Shown here in pieces: positions 24,315 to 32,788 of a stretch of 52,267 nucleotides of DNA. The notes beneath the pieces were generated by a model. It made no database searches, was not told where the DNA came from, and worked only from the letters and a program-made list of their open reading frames with translations. Numbering within the stretch: the stretch's first letter is position 1; each line of letters begins with the position of its first letter. The DNA is from Miltoncostaeales bacterium (GTDB lineage Bacteria; Actinomycetota; Thermoleophilia; Miltoncostaeales; Miltoncostaeaceae). Location: contig JAUROO010000094.1 in assembly GCA_030829765.1 (NCBI GenBank), forward strand, positions 1 to 52,267, in the 5' to 3' direction. The translations under genes and the position numbers were made by a program.

Positions 24315-25702
24315 CGCACGGGGATGGCGTCACCCTCCGATGCCCCCGGGCCGGGGGCATCGTCCACGGGTTCGGCATCCAGCAGCAGCGCCCCGGCCGC
24401 GGGCACGTGGCCCGTCGCCTGCGTGGCGGCGGTGAAGGCCTGCGGCACGGCGGCGTTGCGCTCCCAGGCCATCAGGTAGGGATACGGATTGACGCTGTCA
24501 CCACCGCCGGGATGGATCTCGAAGTGCAGGTGCGGAGGAGTGGTGATGGCCTGCCCCGTGTTGCCGAGGAAGGCGATGACCTGGCCGGCGCGCACACGCG
24601 CGCCATCCGCCGTGGCGGGCGCATAGGCCGAGAGGTGCGCGTAGTAGTACCCGGTGCCGGCATCGTCGGTGAGCCACAGGCGGTTTCCACCCAGCGTGTT
24701 GACGCCCACCTTCGACAGCGTGCCGTCCGCCACGGCCACCACCGGGGTGCCCATGGCCGCGAACAGGTCGGCCCCGTGATGCCATCCCGTGCCCGCGCGC
24801 GGCGCGCCGTAGTCGTCGCTGTAGCCGACGCCATCGCCGAGCACCGGGAACACGTAGCCCTGCGGCGAGGGCGTGCCCGCCGCGGCACCCGGGTCGCGAC
24901 GGGGAAGCCCGAGCGAGGGAGATGCATCGGGTGCCGAGGCGACTGGCGGCACGTAGCCCCCCGCGCCAGGCGCGGTGGACACGGGGGGCGCCGTCGGCAG
25001 CGGTGCCCCCGCCTGCGCCCCATCCGCCGAGGGCGTGGCGGCACCGGGTGCCGACGGCGCGCTGCCGGGGTCGGGCGACGGCGCATCCGGAAGCACCTCC
25101 CCGGTTTCCGCCTCCACGCGGCCGATCACCACCTGCGTGCCGGGCGCAAGGCCCGTGGCCGGGTCGGTCACCTCGATGCGCAGCGCATTGGCGGTCACCT
25201 CGCCGCCCGTCACCAGTCGCTCCACCAGCACCATGGTGCCGAGGCCGGGGATCTCCACCGGCGCCCCGGGCTGCTCCTCGATGGCACGGCCGTCCACCAC
25301 GATGTCCGCGGCCCACTCGGTAACGCCCGCCGTGGTGCCCTCCCCGCCGGTGTCCGACCGCACACCCACGCGCAGCGAGTTGACCACCACGCGACCGCCC
25401 ATCAGGCTCACGCCCGATGCCTCGGCGATCGTGGCCGCAAGTTGCCCGCCCCCACGTGGCCCGGCCGCAGCGCGCACCGACACGCGGCCGCCCGATGCCA
25501 CGGATCCGCGCGGCTCCGCCGCAGCCGTGCGCACTGGGTTGCGCGGCGATGCTGCGGCCGAGGCCACATTGCCCCCCGGAAGGATCGCCCCGATGCCGCG
25601 GGCCGAGGGATCCGCCATCCCCGGGGCAACGGCGAGCGAGGCCGCACACAGCAGGCCGGTGCCGCAGGCACCCAGCACCAGGAGTCGACGTGCGCCGATC
25701 AC
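24311..25702 (-). CDS. Secreted M23 (LytM-type) peptidase
   Basis: This 463-aa protein has a signal peptide (GARRLLVLGACGTGLLCAASLAVA). A beta-rich domain follows at about 85-215, ending VEIPGLGTMVLVERLVTGGEV and VVIGRVEAETG and resembling choice-of-anchor domains. Then comes a Pro/Ala-rich linker (about 220-285) and a C-terminal LytM domain. The zinc set is complete: GWHHGADLFAAMG (HxxxD) and PPHLHFEIH. It should cut peptide cross-links in peptidoglycan or a related polymer. I place the start at GTG 25702 because a -35/-10 pair lies 6 nt upstream and the signal peptide follows at once. It is divergent from an NlpC/P60 gene. Confidence 0.9.
   Translation of the reverse strand: MIGARRLLVLGACGTGLLCAASLAVAPGMADPSARGIGAILPGGNVASAAASPRNPVRTAAAEPRGSVASGGRVSVRAAAGPRGGGQLAATIAEASGVSLMGGRVVVNSLRVGVRSDTGGEGTTAGVTEWAADIVVDGRAIEEQPGAPVEIPGLGTMVLVERLVTGGEVTANALRIEVTDPATGLAPGTQVVIGRVEAETGEVLPDAPSPDPGSAPSAPGAATPSADGAQAGAPLPTAPPVSTAPGAGGYVPPVASAPDASPSLGLPRRDPGAAAGTPSPQGYVFPVLGDGVGYSDDYGAPRAGTGWHHGADLFAAMGTPVVAVADGTLSKVGVNTLGGNRLWLTDDAGTGYYYAHLSAYAPATADGARVRAGQVIAFLGNTGQAITTPPHLHFEIHPGGGDSVNPYPYLMAWERNAAVPQAFTAATQATGHVPAAGALLLDAEPVDDAPGPGASEGDAIPVR
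24339..24361 (+). terminator. Possible terminator of the suf operon inside the end of the M23 gene
   Basis: GATGCCCCC and GGGGGCATC form a 9-bp stem with a 5-nt loop, 24 nt after the last suf-operon stop. It lies in coding DNA of the converging gene, so the stem may be chance from Gly/Pro codons. Confidence 0.35.
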
Positions 25703-25708
25703 GACACG

Positions 25709-25737
25709 ATTGTGACCGTGTCGCCGGACGGGGTCAA
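25709..25737 (-). promoter_or_regulatory. Promoter of the M23 peptidase gene (leaderless)
   Basis: On the minus strand TTGACC (25732-25737), a 17-nt spacer and CACAAT (25709-25714) are followed by 6 nt and the GTG at 25702. This is the best sigma-A match in the window and fixes the start codon. Confidence 0.6.
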
Positions 25738-25794
25738 CGCGCAATGCATACGGGTGTCACGTGCAACCGTGATTTCCCTGCTCAGGATCAATTC

Positions 25795-26871
25795 ATGAAA
25801 GGGTCGTCGACCGTGCGGCACGCAAACGCCACAAAACCCCTGCGCGGCCTCGCGGCCGCCATCGCCGGATGCGCCGTGATCGGTGCAGCGGCCCTGCCCT
25901 CCACCGCGATGGCCGACCCCGCCTCTGTCGCCGCGAAGAAGCGCGAGGTGCGCGAGCTGAAGGCCAAGCTCGACAGCATCGGCGCGCGCGTGGGGGTCGT
26001 GGCAGAGCGCTATAACGGCGCGCGGTGGCGGCTGTCGGTGATCCAGGGTCGCCTCGACAAGAACCAGAAGGTGCTGGCCCAGGCGATCGAGGACATGAAG
26101 GCATCCCAGCGCATCCTGGGCGACCGCCTCGACGCCCTCTACCGCCGCCCCGAGCCGAACCTGGTCGAGGTGCTGGTGTCCAGCGGCAGCCTCACCGATG
26201 CCATGAGCGAGATGGAGGGGATCGAACGGGCCGGCACCGAGGACGCGCGCGTCGTGGGCAAGGTGCGCCGGTTCCGCGACCGCACGCGCACGGTGCGCGT
26301 GGAGCTTGCCAAGGACCGCGAGTCCGCGAAGGTCCAGGTGCGCAAGGCGGCCGCGGCCAAGCGACGCGCCGAGGCCATCCTCGCCGAGCGCAAGCGCCTG
26401 CTGGAGAACGCGCGCGCCGACCTGCGTCAGGCCATCGCCGACGAGCGCCGACGCCGCGCGGCGCAGGCCCGCTCACTGGCGTCATCCGGCTATTCGACGT
26501 TCCGCGGCCCGCTGCCCGACGGCGCCGGTAATGCCGAGGCCGCGCGCATCGCACTGTCATTCCAGGGCGTGCCCTACGTGTGGGGCGGCGCGTCGCCATC
26601 AGGCTTCGACTGCTCGGGGCTGGCGTCGTACGCATACGCGCAGATCGGCAAGAGCGTGCCGCACTACACCTACGCCATCTGGGGCCAGTTCCCGCAGGTG
26701 CCGTCCGATCAGCTGCAGGCGGGTGACCTCGTGTTCTTCAGCGGCCTCGGCCACATGGGCATCTACATCGGCGGCGGGAACTTCGTGCATGCGCCCCAGA
26801 CCGGTGACGTGGTGCGCGTGCAGTCGCTCGCCAGCCGGTCCGGCAACTACGTGGGGGCCGTCCGCCCCTAG
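25795..26871 (+). CDS. Secreted NlpC/P60 peptidase with N-terminal coiled coil (RipA-like)
   Basis: This 358-aa protein has a signal peptide ending in AALPSTAMAD (cleavage near residue 40). A long coiled coil covers about 45-225 (KKREVRELKAKLDSIG to RQAIADERRRRAAQ), followed by an NlpC/P60 domain at 240-358. The catalytic Cys is C273 in GFDCSGLASYAYAQIG and the His is H320 in GHMGIYIGGGNFVHAP. The layout matches RipA/CwlO-type D-L endopeptidases that split peptidoglycan stems during division; the coiled coil normally keeps them inactive until FtsEX or a similar partner binds. ATG 25795 starts 92 nt from the divergent M23 gene. Confidence 0.93.
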   Translation: MKGSSTVRHANATKPLRGLAAAIAGCAVIGAAALPSTAMADPASVAAKKREVRELKAKLDSIGARVGVVAERYNGARWRLSVIQGRLDKNQKVLAQAIEDMKASQRILGDRLDALYRRPEPNLVEVLVSSGSLTDAMSEMEGIERAGTEDARVVGKVRRFRDRTRTVRVELAKDRESAKVQVRKAAAAKRRAEAILAERKRLLENARADLRQAIADERRRRAAQARSLASSGYSTFRGPLPDGAGNAEAARIALSFQGVPYVWGGASPSGFDCSGLASYAYAQIGKSVPHYTYAIWGQFPQVPSDQLQAGDLVFFSGLGHMGIYIGGGNFVHAPQTGDVVRVQSLASRSGNYVGAVRP

Positions 26872-26931
26872 CCGGGACGGCGGCGACACGCGGGCGGCTG
26901 ATGGCGCCGCCAAACGTGGCAAGATCGGCGC

Positions 26932-27705
26932 GTGCTTCCCGAGCTCGGGTCCATCGGGCCCTTCACCTTCTATTCGTTCGGCCTCATGGCCGCGCTCGCG
27001 ATTGTCGTCGCGGCCGTCTTCCTCGCCGTCGACCTGCGTCAGCGCGGGCTCGATGCGGGCATGGCCGTGGAGGTCGCCATGGCCGCGGGCATCGGCGGGT
27101 TCCTGGGCGCGCGCATCTACTACGTGGTCGAGCACTGGGGCGAGCCCGGGGAGGGCTTGCTCACGGGGGCCGGACTCGTCTGGTACGGGGGCGTGGCCGG
27201 GGGCGTGATCGGGGTGACCCTCGTGTCCCTGTGGAGACGGCTGCCCATCGGGCTGATGGCCAACATGACCGCCGCACCGCTGGCCCTGGGGTATGCGATC
27301 GGGCGCATCGGATGCCAACTGGCGGGCGACGGCGACTACGGCGACCTCACCACCCTGCCATGGGGCATGGCATACCCCGAGGGCACGGTGCCAACCACCG
27401 ACATCGTCCACCCCACTCCGGTGTACGAGACCCTCGCGGGCCTCGTGATCTTCTGGATCCTCTGGCGCATGAGGGGCCGCCTCACCGCGCCCTGGGCGCT
27501 GTTCGGCCTGTACCTGGTGCTGGCGGGGGCCGAGAGGTTCCTCGTGGAGTTCGTGCGGGCAACGCCGATCGTCGCCGGTGGACTCACGACGGCGCAGTTC
27601 ATCTCCCTGGGGATCATCGCCATCGGCGCGATCCTCGTGTGGCGGGGCTGGAACCGCCGCGACCCGGCGTGGGTCGGCGAGCCCGCAGGGAGCCCGGCGG
27701 GCTAG
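26932..27705 (+). CDS. lgt: Prolipoprotein diacylglyceryl transferase
   Basis: This 257-aa membrane protein has about seven helices. Family marks are IGPFTFYSFGLM, GLVWYGGVAGGVIG, the signature region GYAIGRIGCQLAGDGDYG, HPTPVYETLAG and AGAERFLVEFVR. It moves diacylglycerol from phosphatidylglycerol to the lipobox Cys of prolipoproteins, such as the two lipoproteins in this window. In the signature the usual GRxGNF(I/L)NGE is GRIGCQLAGDGDYG, a variant common in non-proteobacterial Lgt. A weak CAAGAT hexamer lies 6 nt before GTG 26932. The stop shares CTAG (27702-27705) with the converging gene. Confidence 0.93.
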   Translation: MLPELGSIGPFTFYSFGLMAALAIVVAAVFLAVDLRQRGLDAGMAVEVAMAAGIGGFLGARIYYVVEHWGEPGEGLLTGAGLVWYGGVAGGVIGVTLVSLWRRLPIGLMANMTAAPLALGYAIGRIGCQLAGDGDYGDLTTLPWGMAYPEGTVPTTDIVHPTPVYETLAGLVIFWILWRMRGRLTAPWALFGLYLVLAGAERFLVEFVRATPIVAGGLTTAQFISLGIIAIGAILVWRGWNRRDPAWVGEPAGSPAG

Positions 27706-28283
27706 GAGCCGCCCCCCGGAACCCAGAGCACGTCCGGACGGCCCGCGGACGCGTTGGCACCACGCGCGAGGATGAAGAACAGGTCGGAGAGCCGGTTGAG
27801 ATAGGCGATCACGTTTTCGCCCACCGCGCCCGTGGGCTCGTGATCGGCCAGCATCACCACCGCGCGCTCGGCGCGGCGGCATACCGTGCGCGCCACATGC
27901 AGGTGCGCCGCGGCGGGGCTGCCACCGGGGAGCACGAAGCTGGTCAGCGCCTCGAGCCCGGAATTCACCTCATCACACCACTGCTCCAGCCACGCCACCC
28001 GCTGCGGGGCGATGCGCAGGCGCCCCTCCGCCGACTCCGGATCAACGGGCACGGCGAGGTCGGCACCCACGTCGAACAGGTCGTTCTGCACCTGCCCCAG
28101 GCGGGAATCCCACCCGTCCGGCAGGTCGCACAGGCGCACCACACCGACCACGGCGTTCAGCTCGTCCACCTCGCCGTATGCGTTCACCCGCAGGTGGTCC
28201 TTGCGCACCAGCGTCATGTCACCGAGGCGGGTGTCGCCCTGATCACCTTGGCGTGTGTAGATCTTGGTCAGGTGGATGCCCAT
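27702..28283 (-). CDS. Cob(I)alamin adenosyltransferase, PduO type
   Basis: This 193-aa protein has IYTRQGDQGDTRLGDMTLVRKDHLRVNAYGEVDELNAVVG, split here by the ATP-binding loop, then FVLPGGSPAAAHLHVARTVCRRAERAVV and YLNRLSDLFFILAR. This is the trimeric PduO/MMAB type, which adenosylates cob(I)alamin to coenzyme B12. TATGGT 6 nt before the ATG suggests its own leaderless transcript. No B12-dependent enzyme is nearby. Confidence 0.95.
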   Translation of the reverse strand: MGIHLTKIYTRQGDQGDTRLGDMTLVRKDHLRVNAYGEVDELNAVVGVVRLCDLPDGWDSRLGQVQNDLFDVGADLAVPVDPESAEGRLRIAPQRVAWLEQWCDEVNSGLEALTSFVLPGGSPAAAHLHVARTVCRRAERAVVMLADHEPTGAVGENVIAYLNRLSDLFFILARGANASAGRPDVLWVPGGGS

Positions 28284-28289
28284 GGCGGC

Positions 28290-28295
28290 ACCATA
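28290..28295 (-). promoter_or_regulatory. -10 element of the adenosyltransferase gene (leaderless)
   Basis: TATGGT on the minus strand lies 6 nt before the ATG at 28283, just after the end of the long rplM-to-cca operon. Confidence 0.45.
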
Positions 28296-28322
28296 GACCC
28301 TGCGCCGGTCGGAACCCCGCTG

Positions 28323-29747
28323 CTACGGATCCGCGGGGTGGCGGGCGTCCCAGCCGCGGGCGAACACCGCGGCGGTGCGGGCGTCATGCACGCGCCCCAT
28401 CAACTGCTCCCCACGCATCGCAAGCAGCAGCTCGGTGAGCCATGGGCCGGGAGGGCGTTCGAGCATCATGGCCAGTTCGCGGCCGTCCAGCGGGGGGCGG
28501 ATCGGCTCGAGGCCCGCGATGTGCCCATGCGTGGCCAGCATGTCGCGGGCCAGGGCCAGATGCCGCGTGATCTGGATGGGCGTGGTGCGCGGTCCATCCG
28601 TGGCAAGGCGGTCCGCCACCGAGAGCACGATGGCCTCGACCGGGTCGGGGGCAACCCGCCGCAGGTAGCGGTCGTACTGGGCCAGAGTGAGCGGCTGGCG
28701 ATGCACCAGGAAGCCCAGGGCCAGGTGGTGCCGCACGCCGCGCACCACGAACTCGCGCAGGTCGTTGGACGTCCGCATGTGCCGGAACCACGCATCCGCC
28801 ATGTCGGCGCCCACCCGGTCGTGGTGGGGGAAGATGACGCGCCCGCTGTCCAGCACCCCCCGCGTCCCGGCCTTGGCCATGTCATGGAGGAGGGCGGTGA
28901 TACGCAGCGCCTCGCCACGGGTGAGGCCGTCCGCAAGGGGCGCCGCGAGCGAGGCGGAGACCAGGTGCGCGTCGGAGCGGAACACCTCCCCGGGGTCGCG
29001 CTCGATCGCGACCACGTTGTCCAGTACCTCGAGGGTGTGACCGAGGACATCGAGATGGTGATACGCGCTCTGCTCCACCCCGCGGCAGTCCTCCAACTGG
29101 GGAACCAGGCCGCCGAGGCCACCGACCGAATCAAGGGCCCGCACGGCCCGCCCCGGGTCCGGCGCGGTGACGATGCGGGCGAACTCCTCCATGACGCGCT
29201 CGCCGGGGGCATCGGCGATCCCCGCGGACGCCACGCGCGCCGCGTCCACGGCGGCGGTATCCATCGAGAAGCCGAGGGCGTCGGCGATGCGCGCGAGGCG
29301 CAGCACGCGCACCGGGTCGTCGCGGAGGGCGGCCGGCCCCACAAGCGCCATGCGCTTCGCGCGCAGGTCGTCCAGGCCGCCGTGGCGATCGATGACGCCC
29401 CCTGTGCCATCGGCCCGCAGGGCCAGGGCGTTGACGGTGAAATCCCGGCGCGAGAGGTCGTCCTCGAGCCCCTCGCCCAGCACGGGCATGATGTCCACCT
29501 GGCACGGGAGGTCGCCGCCCGAAAGGCGCCACGCCCCGAAGTCCCGCGACAGCCGGAACCGGGATGCCCCGTGCGCGCGCCCGAGCGCGCGCGCCTCGGC
29601 CTCCGGATCCCCTGCGGTGACCACGTCGAGGTCGGCCACCGGCCGGCCCAGCAGGGCGTCGCGCAACCCGCCGCCCACCACCCATGCGGGCGCGGTGAGC
29701 GGCGCGAGCGGCGCGGTGAGGCCACGGGCGTCGAGGTCGGCCGTCAC
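28323..29747 (-). CDS. CCA-adding-type tRNA nucleotidyltransferase with HD domain
   Basis: This 474-aa class II nucleotidyltransferase has GGGLRDALLGRPVADLDVVT with the metal pair D39/D41, then DFTVNALALRADG and RDDPVRVLRLARIADALGF (RNA/ATP-binding helix region). An HD domain follows with YHHLDVLGHTLEVLDN and ITALLHDMAKAG. It would add or repair CCA at tRNA 3' ends, which fits the tRNA genes here lacking encoded CCA. A poly(A) polymerase-like role cannot be excluded. GTG 29747 overlaps the alr stop (GTGA). It is the last gene of the operon. Confidence 0.88.
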   Translation of the reverse strand: MTADLDARGLTAPLAPLTAPAWVVGGGLRDALLGRPVADLDVVTAGDPEAEARALGRAHGASRFRLSRDFGAWRLSGGDLPCQVDIMPVLGEGLEDDLSRRDFTVNALALRADGTGGVIDRHGGLDDLRAKRMALVGPAALRDDPVRVLRLARIADALGFSMDTAAVDAARVASAGIADAPGERVMEEFARIVTAPDPGRAVRALDSVGGLGGLVPQLEDCRGVEQSAYHHLDVLGHTLEVLDNVVAIERDPGEVFRSDAHLVSASLAAPLADGLTRGEALRITALLHDMAKAGTRGVLDSGRVIFPHHDRVGADMADAWFRHMRTSNDLREFVVRGVRHHLALGFLVHRQPLTLAQYDRYLRRVAPDPVEAIVLSVADRLATDGPRTTPIQITRHLALARDMLATHGHIAGLEPIRPPLDGRELAMMLERPPGPWLTELLLAMRGEQLMGRVHDARTAAVFARGWDARHPADP

Positions 29748-30865
29748 CCCCGGTGGTCCCGCGCGACGCGCGGACTCACCCCGCACGTCACCTCGTAGGA
29801 GATGGAGCCACGCCACGCCGCGACCTCCTCGGCCGTGATGCGCTCAGTGCCCTGGCGGCCGACGATCACCACCTCCTCCCCACCCCGCTCATCCGCCTCG
29901 GGGCCGAGGTCCACGGCGAGGAGGTCCATCGAGACCGTGCCCACCACGGGCACGCGGCGGCCACCCACCAGCACCTGCGCCCGGTTGGACAGGTCACGGG
30001 CGAACCCGTCCGCGTATCCCACGGGAACGATGCCAACCCAGGTGCCGCGCGCGGCCCGCCAGGTACGCCCGTACCCCGCGCTCATCCGGGACGTGAACGG
30101 CTTCACCACCGCCAGGCGCGAGCGCCATGTCATCACCGGCACCAGGTCATCATCCGAGGGGTCCCCGCCGAAGGGCGAGCACCCGTACAGCGCGATGCCG
30201 CACCGCACCATGTCGAACGCGGCGGACGGATCGCGCAGGGTGGCGGCGCTGTTGGATGCATGCACGATGACCCCGGGGAACCGCTCGCGCATGCCGGGCA
30301 CGACCTGGCGGAACCGGATGAGCTGCTCGCGCATGAACCCCGCCTCCGGCCCATCGCACTCATCCGCGGTGGCGAAGTGCGTCATGAGGCCCGCCACCTC
30401 GCACCCGGCTGCTGCCGCGGAGTCGGCCAGGGTGCGTGCATCCGCGGGCGCCACGCCAAGGCGACCCATCCCCGTATCCACCTCCACGTGCACGCGCGCA
30501 CTGCGACCCGCATGCGCTGCGGCGTCGGCGATGGCGCGCACGCAGACGGCGCTGCCGACCACCACCTCGCAGTCCGCGGCCACGGCACGGGCCGGGGCCG
30601 CCCCGGTGAGCGGACTCATGATGAGAATGCGCGCGGAGATGCCGCCCAGGCGCAGCTCCTCGGCCTCCTCCACGCTCGCAACGGCCAGGCTGCCCGCACC
30701 GCCATCCAGGGCGGCGCGGGCGCAGGCGACGGCGCCGTGGCCGTAGCCGTTGGCCTTGACCACGGCCATCAGCTCCGCGTCACCCGCTGCACGCGCGAGG
30801 CGGGCCGCGTTGTGGCGCAGGGCGTCCAGGTCGATGACGGCCGTGGAGCGCGCGTCGGACGTCAT
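29744..30865 (-). CDS. alr: Alanine racemase
   Basis: This 373-aa PLP enzyme has a TIM-barrel domain with the PLP lysine K37 in AVVKANGYGHGAV, the segment VHVEVDTGMGRLGV and the second catalytic base Tyr in MSAGYGRTW. The C-terminal beta domain has GTVSMDLLAVDLG with the conserved Met-Asp. It makes D-alanine for peptidoglycan. ATG 30865 overlaps the stop of the NAD(P)HX repair gene (ATGA). The alr-nnr neighbourhood is common in Actinobacteria. Confidence 0.96.
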   Translation of the reverse strand: MTSDARSTAVIDLDALRHNAARLARAAGDAELMAVVKANGYGHGAVACARAALDGGAGSLAVASVEEAEELRLGGISARILIMSPLTGAAPARAVAADCEVVVGSAVCVRAIADAAAHAGRSARVHVEVDTGMGRLGVAPADARTLADSAAAAGCEVAGLMTHFATADECDGPEAGFMREQLIRFRQVVPGMRERFPGVIVHASNSAATLRDPSAAFDMVRCGIALYGCSPFGGDPSDDDLVPVMTWRSRLAVVKPFTSRMSAGYGRTWRAARGTWVGIVPVGYADGFARDLSNRAQVLVGGRRVPVVGTVSMDLLAVDLGPEADERGGEEVVIVGRQGTERITAEEVAAWRGSISYEVTCGVSPRVARDHRG

Positions 30866-32388
30866 GCAGCGACCTCCATGCGCGCCCGGGGAAGGGCCTC
30901 GACGATGTCGCTGGCGATCGTGCCCTCGCCGAGACCGGCAATCTCCCCGGCCCGGGCATGCAGCGCCGCGCCGCAGATGGCGGCGTCGGCCGGCGGCAGG
31001 CCGCGTGCGAGCAGCGCCGCGAGGACCCCGGACAGGACATCGCCGGAACCGGCCGTGGCCAGCACGGCCGAGCCCTCGTCGATCACCACGGGCAGGGCGC
31101 CGGGTGCGCAGACGAGCGTGCCCGGCCCCTTCAGCAGCGCCACCGCATCCGAGCGCCCGCACAGGTCACGTGCCGCCTGCAGCCGGGACGCCGTGACCTG
31201 CTCCCGCGTACGCCCGAGCAGCCGCGCCGCCTCGCCCGCATGCGGAGTGATGACCGTGGGCCCCGGGCGCCCACGCAGCGCGCCGAGGTCGTCGCCAAGG
31301 TGCCACAGACCATCGGCATCGAGAACCACGGGGAGCTCCAGCGCGGCGAGCAGTGCGCGCACGAGCGGGGCGGAACCGGGATCCCGGCCAAGCCCCGGGC
31401 CGACGACCACCGCGCCGGCGCGCGACGCCTGGTGCATCACCGCGTCAAGCGACCGTGGCGATACCCCGGAGCCAGTCGGCACCCCCACCACCATCACCTC
31501 AGGCGTGCCCATTGCCACCTCCGCGCGGACGGCCTCGGGCACGCATGCCACCACCAGGCCGGCACCCGCGCGCAGCGCCGCCCGTGTGCACAGGCGCGCG
31601 GCGCCGCTCATCCCCGGGGCGCCCGCCACGGCGAGCACGGCCCCTGCGCGGTACTTGTCCGCCGCAGGGTCACGCGAAGGGATGGCACCGATCACCCCAC
31701 GGGTCGCGCGCCACGCGCAGGGCTCCGGCCGCAGGTCGCGCGGGATGCCGATGTCGGCCACCACGACCTCGCCGGACAGCTCACGCCCGGGCGCGATGCG
31801 AAGCCCGGCCTTCTCCTCCGCGAAGGTGACCGTGAGGCAGGCGCGCACGGCGGGCCCGGGCGCCTCGCCGGTGTCGGCGTCCACGCCGGTCGGTACATCC
31901 AGGGCTGCAACGGGCGCACCGGATGCGCGGAGCGCCACGACGGCCTCGGCCACCATCCCCCGCGGGGCACCGCGCGTGCCCGTGCCGAGCAGCGCATCCA
32001 CCACCACCCTCCCACCGGCCCGCAGCGCATTGAGGTCGACGTCATGGATGGCGATGCCGGCATCGGCGGCCCGGGCCGTCATGAGCGCGCCATCCGGGGA
32101 CTCCGGCGCGCGGGCTCCGGGAGCCTGCACGCGAACGTCCCACCCGGCCTCCGCGAGATGGCGCGCCACCACCATGCCATCGCCGCCATTGTTGCCCGGG
32201 CCCACCAGCACGGTCACCGCCGAGCCGGCAGGGAATGCCCCGGCGATCACCCGCGCCGCTCGTAAGCCGGCGGTCTCCATGAGGACCTCGCCCGGTGTGC
32301 CCGCGGCGACCGCGCGCGCATCCGCGTCGCGGACGGCGGCGGCATCGAAGAGCGGGAGCATTCCAGCGAGCGGCGGCATGCCCCACAT
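30862..32388 (-). CDS. nnr: Bifunctional NAD(P)HX epimerase/dehydratase
   Basis: This 508-aa fusion has an N-terminal YjeF_N epimerase domain (about 1-215; VLVGPGNNGGDGMVVARHLAEAG, DALLGTGTRGAPRG, LDVPTGVDADTG). The C-terminal ADP-dependent dehydratase domain (about 225-500) has VVVGPGLGRDPG, TVITPHAGEAARLLG, VALLKGPGTLV and LATAGSGDVLSGVLAALLARG. It repairs hydrated NADH and NADPH. The start could be ATG 32388 or an internal ATG at 32361. One base separates it from the acpS stop. Confidence 0.95.
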   Translation of the reverse strand: MWGMPPLAGMLPLFDAAAVRDADARAVAAGTPGEVLMETAGLRAARVIAGAFPAGSAVTVLVGPGNNGGDGMVVARHLAEAGWDVRVQAPGARAPESPDGALMTARAADAGIAIHDVDLNALRAGGRVVVDALLGTGTRGAPRGMVAEAVVALRASGAPVAALDVPTGVDADTGEAPGPAVRACLTVTFAEEKAGLRIAPGRELSGEVVVADIGIPRDLRPEPCAWRATRGVIGAIPSRDPAADKYRAGAVLAVAGAPGMSGAARLCTRAALRAGAGLVVACVPEAVRAEVAMGTPEVMVVGVPTGSGVSPRSLDAVMHQASRAGAVVVGPGLGRDPGSAPLVRALLAALELPVVLDADGLWHLGDDLGALRGRPGPTVITPHAGEAARLLGRTREQVTASRLQAARDLCGRSDAVALLKGPGTLVCAPGALPVVIDEGSAVLATAGSGDVLSGVLAALLARGLPPADAAICGAALHARAGEIAGLGEGTIASDIVEALPRARMEVAA

Positions 32389-32389
32389 C

Positions 32390-32788
32390 CTATTGACGGG
32401 GCTCGCCGCCCCTCAGGATCGCGACGGCGGCGGCCATGCCCCGCGAGTGCGTGAGGGACAGCATCACCTCGACCACGCCGAGCATGGACGCCCGGTGCAG
32501 GCAGCGGCCCGCCAGTATCACCGTGGGCGCGCCGCGCCCACGCACGACCTCGGCCTCATGCCAGCGGGTCATCCCGATGCCGAGGGCCTTCCCCACCGCC
32601 TCCTTGGCGGCGAACCGCGCGGCGAAGTGCTGCGGCGGGTAGGCACGCGACTCGCAGTAGGCCTGCTCCGCGGGGGTGAAGCACCGCTGGGCAAAGCGGG
32701 GGTGGCGCTCCAGCGCACGCTCGATCCGTTCGATCTCGATGAGGTCGATGCCGACCCCCACGATGCCCGGGCCCATCGGCGGGCTCAT
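32390..32788 (-). CDS. acpS: Holo-[acyl-carrier-protein] synthase
   Basis: This 132-aa 4'-phosphopantetheinyl transferase has GVGIDLIEIERIERAL (metal ligand D15), RCFTPAEQAYCESR, the catalytic helix FAARFAAKEAVGKALG (metal ligand Glu) and VMLSLTHSRGMAAAVA near the end. It transfers phosphopantetheine from CoA to acyl carrier protein. ATG 32788 overlaps the glmS stop (ATGA). Confidence 0.96.
   Translation of the reverse strand: MSPPMGPGIVGVGIDLIEIERIERALERHPRFAQRCFTPAEQAYCESRAYPPQHFAARFAAKEAVGKALGIGMTRWHEAEVVRGRGAPTVILAGRCLHRASMLGVVEVMLSLTHSRGMAAAVAILRGGEPRQ

Noticed and set aside
25703..25794. c-di-AMP (ydaO-type) riboswitch before the NlpC/P60 gene
   Set aside because: The gap is only 92 nt and is shared with a divergent promoter. 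No conserved riboswitch core could be recognised.
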